From Flavobacterium agri (GTDB taxonomy: Bacteria > Bacteroidota > Bacteroidia > Flavobacteriales > Flavobacteriaceae): DNA of 64,000 nt. Every line of letters starts with the position of its first letter. Within the stretch, counting starts at the first letter, position 1. The stretch spans positions 310,001-374,000 of the forward strand of contig NZ_JACBJI010000003.1 in NCBI RefSeq assembly GCF_013401995.1, in the 5' to 3' direction. The position numbers and the translations under genes are program-made. The notes beneath the pieces are model-generated. The model saw nothing but the letters and a program-made list of their open reading frames with translations. It made no database searches and was not told where the DNA came from. This document shows positions 24,391 to 32,479 of this stretch, in pieces.

Positions 24391-25470
24391 TTAGAGATTG
24401 AAGATTTTATAACTCTGGTGCGTCTGTTTCACAATAGCTTCGGTGCGCTCCGGATGCGTGTCCGAAATGAACAATTGCCCGAAAGCGTCGTTGTTGACCA
24501 TCTCGACGATCTTGCCGACGCGTGTCTCGTCGAGCTTGTCGAAAATGTCGTCGAACAGCAAAATCGGCTTTTGGCCCGATTGCTTCTTGACGAACTCGAA
24601 CTGCGCGAGTTTGAGCGCGATCAGGAACGATTTCTGTTGGCCTTGGCTTCCGAATTTCTTGATCGGATGCGCGTCGATCTCGAACGACAGATCGTCTTTG
24701 TGCACGCCGACCGATGTGTATTGTAAAGCGCGGTCGCGTTGCACATGATCGTTCAAAAGCGCGAGCATGTTGTTTTGCGCGAGGTGGCTTTGGTAGACGA
24801 TCTGTACGTTTTCGGCCGAATCGGTGATCGCTTGGTGATATTCGTTGAAAATCGGGACGAACTGTTCCAGGAATTCACGTCGTTTCTCGAAAATAGGCTG
24901 GGCGAGAACGTCGAGCTGCTCATCGTAAATCACCAAAGTATCGGCTTCGAATGTCCTGTTCGCCGCAAAATATTTGAGCAAGGCGTTTCGTTGCGTCAGT
25001 ATTTTCTGATATTGGATAAGGTTTTGCAGATAGGTCGCATCCAATTGCGAAATCACGCTGTCGATAAAGCTTCGCCTCACTTCGCTGCCTTCGACGATCA
25101 GGTCGCGATCGGTCGGAGAGATGATCACGAGCGGGATGAACCCGATATGATCCGAGAATTTTTCGTAAATCTTGCCGTTGCGCTTGAGGATTTTCTTCTG
25201 GCCTTTCTTAAGGCTGCAAACGATGAGTTCGCTGCGTTCGTCTTTTTCGAAATCGCCTTCGATCACGAAAAATTCCTGTCCGTGCCTGATGTTCTGCATC
25301 GCCATCGGATTGAAATAGCTGCGGCCGTACGCCAAATGGTAAACCGCGTCGAGTACGTTGGTCTTGCCCATGCCGTTCTTTCCGACGAAACAATTGATCT
25401 TGTCGTCGAAATCGAAAGAGGCGTCTTCAAAATTCTTGTAATTGAGTAGGGAAATCGTCTTGAGATGCAT
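24391..25470 (-). CDS. recF: DNA replication and repair protein RecF
   Basis: 359 residues from the ATG at 25470, where the protein opens [14 protein letters not shown] as in the family; the open frame upstream is not conserved-looking. RecF is an SMC-like ATPase that loads RecA at gaps with RecO and RecR. Walker A is [17 protein letters not shown], the ABC signature region is around [20 protein letters not shown], and Walker B is [13 protein letters not shown]. It is divergent from the TPR gene at 25601. Confidence 0.95.
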   Translation of the reverse strand: MHLKTISLLNYKNFEDASFDFDDKINCFVGKNGMGKTNVLDAVYHLAYGRSYFNPMAMQNIRHGQEFFVIEGDFEKDERSELIVCSLKKGQKKILKRNGKIYEKFSDHIGFIPLVIISPTDRDLIVEGSEVRRSFIDSVISQLDATYLQNLIQYQKILTQRNALLKYFAANRTFEADTLVIYDEQLDVLAQPIFEKRREFLEQFVPIFNEYHQAITDSAENVQIVYQSHLAQNNMLALLNDHVQRDRALQYTSVGVHKDDLSFEIDAHPIKKFGSQGQQKSFLIALKLAQFEFVKKQSGQKPILLFDDIFDKLDETRVGKIVEMVNNDAFGQLFISDTHPERTEAIVKQTHQSYKIFNL

Positions 25471-25570
25471 GGGCGAAAAGCAGCTTTCACACAGAAATTC
25501 AGGATTCTGGAAGCGGGCGTAAATTTCCGAAAAAATACACATTTTCGCTTTTCAATTTGAATAAAAATTT

Positions 25571-25578
25571 TATTTTTG
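25571..25578 (+). promoter_or_regulatory. -7 box for the TPR-ribH operon
   Basis: TATTTTTG then CCCCGC, 22 bases before the ATG at 25601. Confidence 0.55.
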
Positions 25579-25600
25579 CCCCGCATTAATTTAAAGCTAA

Positions 25601-26392
25601 ATGGCAACATATAACAAGAGAGGTTACAAGTCTCCTAAAGAGAAAGAAGAAAAAGACCCGGCGTTGGACGGAGCTTACATCGAAGACGTGAACGTCGAAG
25701 AGAAAGACAGTACGACCGCGGGCGTTTTCAACACGCTTGACGAAACGGCCAACAAGACAGAGGCATGGGTCGAGAAAAACCAGAAAGCGATTTTTGGTAT
25801 CGTAGGAGCGATCGCTTTGGTGACCATCGGTTACCTCGCTTACCACAAGTTCGTTGCCGGACCTAAAGAAGAAGATGCTGCCGAGGCGATGTTCGTTGCC
25901 CAGCAGAACTTCCAGAAAGCCGTTGACGGTGTGAAACCGGATTCGCTTTTCGTCCTTGCGTTGAAAGGTTCTGAAGGACAATACGGTTTTGTAGACATCG
26001 CCGACAAATATTCGGGTACAGATGCCGGAAACCTTGCCAACTACTACGCAGGTGTTTCCTATTTGAACACAGGAAAATACAACGAGGCGATCGAGTCTCT
26101 CGACAAATTCAAATCGGAAGATGTCGTACTGGCTGCAATGGCGATCGGATTGAAAGGAGATGCGTTCTCTCAGAAAAACCAGCCGAAAGAAGCGTTGGAA
26201 TACTACGAGAAGGCCGCTGCCGCAAACAAAAACGAATTCACGGCTCCTATGTATTTGTTGAAAGCCGGAAAAACCGCTTTGGCGTTGAACCAAAAGGAAA
26301 CCGCGCTTAAACATTTCCAGGACATCAAAGACAATTACGAGAGTTCTCCTGAGGCTTCTCAGGTAGATGCGCTCATCGGATTGGCCCAATAA
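25601..26392 (+). CDS. Membrane-anchored tetratricopeptide-repeat protein (YfgM-like)
   Basis: 263 residues. A charged cytoplasmic N-terminus (YKSPKEKEEKDPALDG) precedes one transmembrane helix (AIFGIVGAIALVTIGYLAY) and a periplasmic TPR region of about 150 residues (ANYYAGVSYLNTGKYNEAIESL, GDAFSQKNQPKEALEYYEKA, KAGKTALALNQKETALKHF). The layout resembles YfgM, an ancillary SecYEG/chaperone partner, but equivalence is inferred from build alone. ribH starts one base after its stop, so they share a transcript. Its codons look strongly biased, which suggests high expression. Confidence 0.88.
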   Translation: MATYNKRGYKSPKEKEEKDPALDGAYIEDVNVEEKDSTTAGVFNTLDETANKTEAWVEKNQKAIFGIVGAIALVTIGYLAYHKFVAGPKEEDAAEAMFVAQQNFQKAVDGVKPDSLFVLALKGSEGQYGFVDIADKYSGTDAGNLANYYAGVSYLNTGKYNEAIESLDKFKSEDVVLAAMAIGLKGDAFSQKNQPKEALEYYEKAAAANKNEFTAPMYLLKAGKTALALNQKETALKHFQDIKDNYESSPEASQVDALIGLAQ

Positions 26393-26393
26393 T

Positions 26394-26912
26394 ATGGCTA
26401 CAGCGAACAAGAATTTATCGGAATACGATAAGAACCAACTCCCGGATGCGAAAGACTTCACATTCGGGATTGTTGTTTCTGAATGGAACACGAAGGTCAC
26501 CGAAGGCCTTTACAACGGATGCGAGACCGCGCTTTTGGACTGCGGCGTAAAACCCGAAAACATCACGCGCTGGAACGTTCCCGGAAGTTTTGAATTGATT
26601 TACGGAGCTTCGCGTATGCGCCAGGCGTTGACCGTTGACGCGATCATTACGATCGGATGCGTGATCAAAGGCGAGACGATGCATTTCGAGTTCGTTTGCG
26701 AAGGCGTGACCCAAGGCGTCAAGGATCTGAACGTCAAAGGCGATGTTCCCGTGGTCTTTTGCGTGTTGACCGACAACAACGAAGAGCAGTCGCTCGCGCG
26801 TTCGGGCGGTTCCCACGGAAACAAAGGCACCGAAGCCGCGATTACCGCAATCCGGATGGCCGATTTGAGAAAACGCACATCGGGCCAGAATTCGAAGATG
26901 GGATTCAAATAA
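26394..26912 (+). CDS. ribH: 6,7-dimethyl-8-ribityllumazine synthase
   Basis: 172 residues from the ATG at 26394. RibH condenses the pyrimidine intermediate with 3,4-dihydroxybutanone phosphate, the penultimate step of riboflavin synthesis, in an icosahedral shell. The substrate-binding VSEWN, NVPGSFELIYGA, GCVIKGETMHFEFVCEGVTQG (with the catalytic His) and PVVFCVLTDNNEEQSLARSG are all present. The C-terminal tail is slightly long. A strong terminator follows. Confidence 0.95.
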   Translation: MATANKNLSEYDKNQLPDAKDFTFGIVVSEWNTKVTEGLYNGCETALLDCGVKPENITRWNVPGSFELIYGASRMRQALTVDAIITIGCVIKGETMHFEFVCEGVTQGVKDLNVKGDVPVVFCVLTDNNEEQSLARSGGSHGNKGTEAAITAIRMADLRKRTSGQNSKMGFK

Positions 26913-26936
26913 AGAGACCAGATTTTGGATATAGAT

Positions 26937-26966
26937 AAGCTCGTTCGTTTGGACGGGCTTTTTTTA
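26937..26966 (+). terminator. Rho-independent terminator after ribH
   Basis: A ten-base-pair stem with G-U pairs (AAGCTCGTTC / GGACGGGCTT), loop GTTT, then a run of T. Confidence 0.85.
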
Positions 26967-26967
26967 T

Positions 26968-27033
26968 CCGCGAATGACCCAAATTCCACAAATTAAACAG
27001 ATAGGATTAGTGATATTCGTGTCATTCATGGCT
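26968..27033. repeat. Intergenic inverted repeat of the GCCACGAA family, copy 2
   Basis: CCGCGAATGACCCAAATT on the left and ATTCGTGTCATTCATGG on the right. This is the most diverged of the four copies, lying between the ribH terminator and mutL. Confidence 0.55.
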
Positions 27034-27121
27034 GAAAAGCTTTCAACTCTACCGTTGATTTTTGTGCAAAACTTTAACCCGCCTTTCACCTTTCCATCCT
27101 CAATTTTTGCGTTAATTGTGG

Positions 27122-27129
27122 TACATTTG
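27122..27129 (+). promoter_or_regulatory. -7 box for mutL
   Basis: TACATTTG, an exact TAnnTTTG match, 19 bases before the ATG at 27149. Confidence 0.55.
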
Positions 27130-27148
27130 ACGTCCACTCAAACAGACC

Positions 27149-29014
27149 ATGTCGAGCATTATTCAACTCCTTCCAGACCACGTAGCCAACCAGATAGCCG
27201 CGGGCGAAGTCGTCCAGCGACCCGCTTCGGTCGTCAAGGAATTGCTTGAAAATGCCGTCGATGCAAAAGCCGATGACATCAAGCTCATCGTCAAGGACGC
27301 GGGCAAATCGCTCGTCCAGGTAATCGACAACGGAGTGGGCATGAGTCCGCAGGACGCCAAATTGTGTTTCGCGCGCCATGCGACCTCCAAAATCCGCAAT
27401 GCCGAGGATTTGTTTTCGCTGCATACGAAAGGTTTCCGCGGGGAAGCATTGGCTTCTATTGCCGCGATTGCGCACGTCGAGATGAAAACGCGCCAGTCCA
27501 ATGAAGAATTGGGTACGCATTTGATCATCGAAGGCAGCAAATTCGTTTCCCAGGATGTGGCGGTTTTGCCTCAAGGTACGTCGTTCGCTATCAAGAACCT
27601 GTTTTTCAACATTCCCGCGAGACGGAACTTTTTGAAATCCGATACGGTCGAATTCAGGCATATCCTCGATGAATTCCAGCGCGTGGCCATGGCGCATCCG
27701 CAAATCCATTTCACGATGTACCACAACGGCAGCGAGATGTTCAATCTGCCTGCTTCGAATTTGCGACAGCGCATCGTGGGTATTTTTGGCGGACGAACGA
27801 ATGAAAAGCTCGTTCCGATAGCCGAATCCACCGAAATCGTTTCGCTCGAAGGATTTGCCGGCAAACCTGAATTTTCCAAAAAGAACAAAGGCGAGCAATT
27901 CTTTTTCGTCAACGACCGATTCATCAAAAGCGGCTACCTGCACCATGCGGTCATGGCGGCTTACGAAGGTCTTTTGAAAGAAGGTTGCCAGCCGTCTTAT
28001 TTTATTTATCTCAAAGTGCCTCCGCACTCGATAGACATCAACATACATCCGACCAAAACAGAAATCAAGTTCGACGACGAACATGCGTTGTATGCGATCC
28101 TGCGCGCTTCGGTCAAGCACAGTCTCGGCCAGTTCAGCGTGTCGCCCGTTCTCGATTTCGAACGCGACGCTTCGTTGGACACGCCTTACGGATACAAGGA
28201 CCGCGATGCCATTTTACCGACGATAGAAGTCGATGCGGCTTTCAATCCGTTCGGAGAAGTCGAGGTCAAAGAGAAAAAGCAGGTTTCTCCTTCGGGAAGC
28301 TACCACAGAAAAAACGAACACGCAAGTTGGGAAAGCCTTTACGTGGGCCTCAAGCATGATACGGAAACGATTGCCGAACCCGTAGAAATGCAGTTCGAGA
28401 CCGAAGAAGTCACGGCTTCGTTGTTCGATGAATCGGAAACGGCCGCACAGGAAAACCGCATGTACCAGTTGCATCGCAAGTATATCGTGAATCCGATCAA
28501 ATCGGGAATGGTGATCGTCGATCAGCAGCGTGCGCACCAACGCGTATTGTACGAGCAATTCCTCACGAACATGACCGTACGCCAGGCGTCGAGCCAACAG
28601 TTGCTGTTTCCGCTCAATATGTATTTTTCGACTATCGAGATGAGCCTGATCCGTGAACTTCAGCCGTCGCTTGAAAATACCGGATTCGTGTTCAGCGAAA
28701 TCAATCACGATCATGTAGTTGTTTCGGGATTGCCGGTGAATGTTGCCGAAAGCGAGGCGTCCATCGTCATGGAAGAATTGCTGAGCGACCTTCAGGACGG
28801 CATTCCGGAAACGAGTTTCAGCCAAAACGATTCCATAGCCAAATCGATGGCGAAAAGCCTTGCGGTAAAAACGGGCACTTTGCTTGCCGAACGCGAGCAG
28901 GAAAATCTCGTGAACGGGCTTTTCGCGTGTAAAGAACCAGATGTTTCACCCTTCGGGAAACCGACTTTCATTACCTTGCGTGTGGAAGATATCGATAAGA
29001 AATTCGCCATATGA
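27149..29014 (+). CDS. mutL: DNA mismatch repair protein MutL
   Basis: 621 residues. The GHKL ATPase domain has the conserved IAAGEVVQRPASVVKELLENAVDA, VIDNGVGM and HATSKI motifs, then GFRGEALASIA and the lid region. The middle linker (about residues 350-420) is acidic and poorly structured. The C-terminal dimerisation domain starts near YQLHRKYIVNPIKSGMVIVDQQRAHQRVLYEQF. The endonuclease motif DQHAxxExxxYE is DQQRAHQRVLYE here; whether it still binds metal is unclear. The stop overlaps the rhomboid ATG (ATGA). Confidence 0.95.
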   Translation: MSSIIQLLPDHVANQIAAGEVVQRPASVVKELLENAVDAKADDIKLIVKDAGKSLVQVIDNGVGMSPQDAKLCFARHATSKIRNAEDLFSLHTKGFRGEALASIAAIAHVEMKTRQSNEELGTHLIIEGSKFVSQDVAVLPQGTSFAIKNLFFNIPARRNFLKSDTVEFRHILDEFQRVAMAHPQIHFTMYHNGSEMFNLPASNLRQRIVGIFGGRTNEKLVPIAESTEIVSLEGFAGKPEFSKKNKGEQFFFVNDRFIKSGYLHHAVMAAYEGLLKEGCQPSYFIYLKVPPHSIDINIHPTKTEIKFDDEHALYAILRASVKHSLGQFSVSPVLDFERDASLDTPYGYKDRDAILPTIEVDAAFNPFGEVEVKEKKQVSPSGSYHRKNEHASWESLYVGLKHDTETIAEPVEMQFETEEVTASLFDESETAAQENRMYQLHRKYIVNPIKSGMVIVDQQRAHQRVLYEQFLTNMTVRQASSQQLLFPLNMYFSTIEMSLIRELQPSLENTGFVFSEINHDHVVVSGLPVNVAESEASIVMEELLSDLQDGIPETSFSQNDSIAKSMAKSLAVKTGTLLAEREQENLVNGLFACKEPDVSPFGKPTFITLRVEDIDKKFAI

Positions 29015-29829
29015 TGCCAATTACACCGGTGGTCAAGCAGCTTTTGATCATCAACATACTTTTTTTTGTGGGTTCTCAGTTGGTGCCCCAAGCTTACGAT
29101 TACCTTTCGCTTTATTATTTCGATAACGATCAGTTCCATTTTTGGCAATTGCTGACACATATGTTCATGCACGCGCCGATCAGCAACATCGGGCACATCA
29201 TGTTCAATATGTTCGCGCTGTATATGTTCGGGTCGTCGCTTGAGCATTTTTGGGGTGGCAAGCGCTTCATATTTTTTTATATTTCCTGCGGATTGGGCGC
29301 TGCAGCATTGCAGTTGCTGATCAATTACATTTCCATACAGCAAACCCTTGAACCGGCAGCTTATCTCAATTTGTCGCATCGCGAGCTTTACGAGATTTTC
29401 AATACAGATTTCAGGCAAGGAACTTCTTATACCTCGGAGCTTCTGTTGCCCAAGATTGAGGAAATCTTGCGCACGGGCCATCCGGGTGTTTCGTTGACAC
29501 AGGAATCTTTGTCGGCGATCTTTAACGCGGCTATAGAAAGCAAAGGCGTGATGGTCGGCGCTTCGGGTGCGATTTATGGACTTTTGGTAGCCTTCGCTTT
29601 CATGTTTCCGAATGCCGAAATGTTTATTATCTTCCTTCCGATTCCCATAAAAGCGAAGTATTTCGTGCCAGTCCTGATAGGATTCGATCTCGTTTCGGGC
29701 ATATCCTCTACATGGTTTGGCACCGGAAGCAATATTGCGCATTTCGCACACGTCGGTGGAGCGCTTTTCGGCTTCATCATGATGTGGTACTGGAGAAAGA
29801 ATCGATTCAATCACAACCGTTGGAATTAA
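29011..29829 (+). CDS. Rhomboid-family intramembrane serine protease (first of two)
   Basis: 272 residues, at least six transmembrane helices. The catalytic Ser185 is in VGASGAIYG and the His247 in AHFAHVGGALFGF; the structural HMFMHAPISNIGHIMFNM segment fits the family. An unusual soluble insertion of about 70 residues (108-178, with the SHRELYEIF and RTGHPGVSLTQ segments) sits between the third and fourth core helices. Rhomboids cut transmembrane segments of substrate proteins; the target is unknown. It is translationally coupled to mutL and followed after three bases by a second rhomboid. Confidence 0.92.
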   Translation: MMPITPVVKQLLIINILFFVGSQLVPQAYDYLSLYYFDNDQFHFWQLLTHMFMHAPISNIGHIMFNMFALYMFGSSLEHFWGGKRFIFFYISCGLGAAALQLLINYISIQQTLEPAAYLNLSHRELYEIFNTDFRQGTSYTSELLLPKIEEILRTGHPGVSLTQESLSAIFNAAIESKGVMVGASGAIYGLLVAFAFMFPNAEMFIIFLPIPIKAKYFVPVLIGFDLVSGISSTWFGTGSNIAHFAHVGGALFGFIMMWYWRKNRFNHNRWN

Positions 29830-29832
29830 GTT

Positions 29833-30687
29833 ATGTCGCGCATTTGGAATGACATCAAAAGCGAATACGCATTAGGAGGCCCGGAGACGCGTCTGATTAT
29901 CGTCAATGTGGCGATTTTCGTCGTTTCGGCTTTGTACTTCGCGTTCGTACCGAATTCGAGTTTCCCGCGTTGGCTCGCGTTGAGTCCGAACGATGCGTTG
30001 TTCTATCCGTGGACGCTGGTGACGTATGCGTTCCTTCACGCCAATTTCATGCACATCCTGAGCAATATGCTCGTGCTGAATTTCGCGGCTCGTCTTTTCC
30101 GTACATATTTCAGCATCAAACAGTTCATTGGTGTTTATTTTTTGGGAGCGATTTTCGCCGGATCGGTGTTCGTCGTCACGTACTACGTCATGGGAACGTC
30201 GACGATATTAGTCGGTGCTTCGGCGGCCGTCATGGCGGTTTTGGTTGCGATCACGACATACAATCCGACGATGCAAGTGCGTTTGTTGCTCATCGGAAAC
30301 GTCAAACTATGGATACTTACGGGATTCCTGATTTTCCTCGATGTGATCTCGATCCCTTCGACGAGTCCGGTAAGCCATCTGTCGCATTTATCGGCGGCGC
30401 TTTTCGGGTTCGTTTACATGAAGATGCTCGAATCGGGAACCGACATGAGCCGCGTCGTTACGGTAGTCATCGACTTTTTTGCGAATCTGGGAAAGCCTGG
30501 CGAGAAGAAAACCAAGTTCAGGACCGTGCATCGCAATTACAAAAAACCGGTACAGCAAACGTCGCGTATCGTAACAAAAGACAAGACCCAGCAACAGATA
30601 GATGAAATACTTGACAAAATAAGCCGTTCAGGTTATGACAGCCTGACGCAGGAAGAAAAGGATTTCCTGTTTCGCGCCGGAAAGTGA
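29833..30687 (+). CDS. Rhomboid-family intramembrane protease with C-terminal extension (second of two)
   Basis: 284 residues. Core helices contain AFLHANFMHILSNMLVLNFAARLF, the catalytic Ser130 in LVGASAAVMA and His185 in SHLSHLSAALFGF. The GASA context is less canonical than GASG in the first copy. A cytosolic tail (about residues 215-284) ends in KTQQQIDEILDKISRSGYDSLTQEEKDFLFRAGK, a small conserved motif found after rhomboid cores in this phylum. Tight spacing on both sides puts it in the mutL operon. Confidence 0.92.
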   Translation: MSRIWNDIKSEYALGGPETRLIIVNVAIFVVSALYFAFVPNSSFPRWLALSPNDALFYPWTLVTYAFLHANFMHILSNMLVLNFAARLFRTYFSIKQFIGVYFLGAIFAGSVFVVTYYVMGTSTILVGASAAVMAVLVAITTYNPTMQVRLLLIGNVKLWILTGFLIFLDVISIPSTSPVSHLSHLSAALFGFVYMKMLESGTDMSRVVTVVIDFFANLGKPGEKKTKFRTVHRNYKKPVQQTSRIVTKDKTQQQIDEILDKISRSGYDSLTQEEKDFLFRAGK

Positions 30688-30688
30688 T

Positions 30689-31741
30689 ATGAAGAAGCTC
30701 TCTTGGTTCAACAAGTTCATGTGGATACTCAATATCGTGCTCACGGTATTGACCGTAATCGCCTATGTCTTGCCGTTCCTCGCGCCCAAGTTGTTTCCGA
30801 TCCTTTCCGTATTGACGTTGTTCATGCCTTTGTTCCTGATATTGAACGCTTGCTTTTTTGTGTATTGGGCCGTTTTGCTCAAAAAACAGGTAATCCTTCC
30901 GGCTTTGCTGTTGCTTGCGGGCATCACGTTCATCAATAAATTCTATAAATTTTCGCCTACCGAATTGCCCGATTCCGAAAAGGATTTTACGGTGATGAGT
31001 TACAACGTGCGGCTTTTCAACTTATTCGATTGGATTCCGAAGGACAATGTAGGAGAAACCATAGAAGACTTCATCAACGAGAAGAATCCCGATATCGTGT
31101 GTCTTCAGGAATATTCCGAAAGGGCCAACGTCGACCTCAAGGTGTATCCGCACAAGTACATCATGATGCAGGGCAACCAGGTCAAGACGGGGCAGGCGAT
31201 CTTTTCGAAATTCCCGATCATCGAAGAAGGCAAATTAGAGCTTCCGAACTCGAACAATAACGTCGTGTTCGCCGATATCCGCAAAGGAAAAGACACGATC
31301 CGCGTGTACAGTATGCACCTGCAATCGGTAAAGATCACGCCCGATGTAGACGAGATCAACAACGACCACATCAACAGTATAGACGAGAAGAAACGACAAG
31401 TGATTTTCCGTCGCATCACCGACGCGTTCAAACGTCAGCAGCAACAGGCCGAGATCATCCAGAAACACAGGCGCGAATGCAAATATCCCGTGATCATTTG
31501 CGGCGATATGAACAACAGCGCGTTTTCGTACGTCTACCGTGTGATCAAAGGCAAACTCGGGGATTGTTTCGAAGAGGCCGGAAAAGGCTTCGGGCAAACG
31601 TATAAGTTCAAGTATTATCCGGCGCGTATCGACTACATTTTCGCCGATCCGAAACTACAGGTAAAAAGCTTCGAGAATTTTTCGGAGTTCGAGAATTCCG
31701 ATCACTTTCCGGTGATGACGAGATTGGAAATGCGGGAATAG
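30689..31741 (+). CDS. Endonuclease/exonuclease/phosphatase-family membrane protein
   Basis: 350 residues. Two or three N-terminal transmembrane helices (about residues 10-85) anchor an EEP-fold domain outside the cytoplasm. Active-site motifs are VMSYNVRLFN, DIVCLQEYS (metal-binding Glu), the His in YSMHLQS, CGDMNNS and the final SDHFPV. This fold covers phosphodiesterases that cut nucleic acids, lipids or inositol phosphates; the substrate cannot be told. It starts one base after the second rhomboid and ends the operon. Confidence 0.9.
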   Translation: MKKLSWFNKFMWILNIVLTVLTVIAYVLPFLAPKLFPILSVLTLFMPLFLILNACFFVYWAVLLKKQVILPALLLLAGITFINKFYKFSPTELPDSEKDFTVMSYNVRLFNLFDWIPKDNVGETIEDFINEKNPDIVCLQEYSERANVDLKVYPHKYIMMQGNQVKTGQAIFSKFPIIEEGKLELPNSNNNVVFADIRKGKDTIRVYSMHLQSVKITPDVDEINNDHINSIDEKKRQVIFRRITDAFKRQQQQAEIIQKHRRECKYPVIICGDMNNSAFSYVYRVIKGKLGDCFEEAGKGFGQTYKFKYYPARIDYIFADPKLQVKSFENFSEFENSDHFPVMTRLEMRE

Positions 31742-31748
31742 GTTTTCT

Positions 31749-31857
31749 GCCACGAATGGCACTAATTTCTCGAATTATTTATTGCGCAAAACAATTTCTT
31801 TCGGATGTCTCTACAATAATCCGTTAAGATATTTGTGGAATTTGTGGCATTCGTGGC
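31749..31857. repeat. Intergenic inverted repeat of the GCCACGAA family, copy 3
   Basis: Left arm GCCACGAATGGCACTAATT at 31749-31767, right arm AATTTGTGGCATTCGTGGC ending at 31857. The interior is longer than in copies 1 and 4. It lies between two convergent operons. Confidence 0.8.
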
Positions 31858-31863
31858 AAGAGA

Positions 31864-32475
31864 TCAAACTTGCTGCCGCTTCAAATAATCCAAAGCATAC
31901 CTTCCTTCATTGAACAACAAATCCAGAATGCTCAAGTTGTTCAGGTAGCCGTATTTGTCACCGAAAACCTGGGTGTATTCCTCAAATTGGCGATCGTCTT
32001 TTTTTCCGTTGGCCAAATGGCGAAAATCGACCAGATCCGGTACTTCGTGAAAGTATTCCTCGGTCTTTTTAGGATCGAACAGCAATCCGAGGCATTTATA
32101 GACGATCTCGAGCGCCTCGAAGTTCAAGTCCATGAGGAATTGCTGCTTCTTGAAGTAAATAGGCGCGATCTCGTCTTCGTAATATTCAAAGAAAGGCGAA
32201 CTCCGGTACGCAGCTTCGAGCGATTTGAAATGCAGTTTCTGCCAGTCGAACGCTTTCTCGATTCGGATGTCCTTTGTCTTTTGATGGGCCGAACTCGAAT
32301 GCTTCACCGGAATGTTCAAAAGTTGCCTACCGTTCGGGCTGTAAATGTACATGCGGTTGCGGTTCGTCTGCTTTTGGAAGTTGTCTTCCACTTCAAAAGT
32401 GACCGATTCGGCTTGTGCGATCGCGGCGAATTGCGAAATCGACGGGAAATAGGTCGGATAAACTAAAATGTCCAT
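31864..32475 (-). CDS. WbqC-like family protein
   Basis: 203 residues from the ATG at 32475. The family opens MDILVYPTYFPSISQF and has the conserved NRMYIYSPNGRQLLNIPVKH and RSSPFFEYYEDEI segments. WbqC proteins occur in polysaccharide loci elsewhere, but their reaction is not established. Here it is the last gene of the parA-parB-DUF5683-dapB-lepB operon, four bases after lepB, a setting I recall as conserved in flavobacteria and not linked to polysaccharide genes. Confidence 0.9.
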   Translation of the reverse strand: MDILVYPTYFPSISQFAAIAQAESVTFEVEDNFQKQTNRNRMYIYSPNGRQLLNIPVKHSSSAHQKTKDIRIEKAFDWQKLHFKSLEAAYRSSPFFEYYEDEIAPIYFKKQQFLMDLNFEALEIVYKCLGLLFDPKKTEEYFHEVPDLVDFRHLANGKKDDRQFEEYTQVFGDKYGYLNNLSILDLLFNEGRYALDYLKRQQV

Positions 32476-32479
32476 GCAA

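Noticed and set aside
27086..28120. A 344-residue open frame opposite mutL
   Set aside because: Shadow of the MutL ATPase domain, with no motif of its own.
30703..30939. Alternative frames inside the EEP-family gene
   Set aside because: Shadow frames; the real gene has continuous EEP motifs and is tightly spaced behind the second rhomboid.
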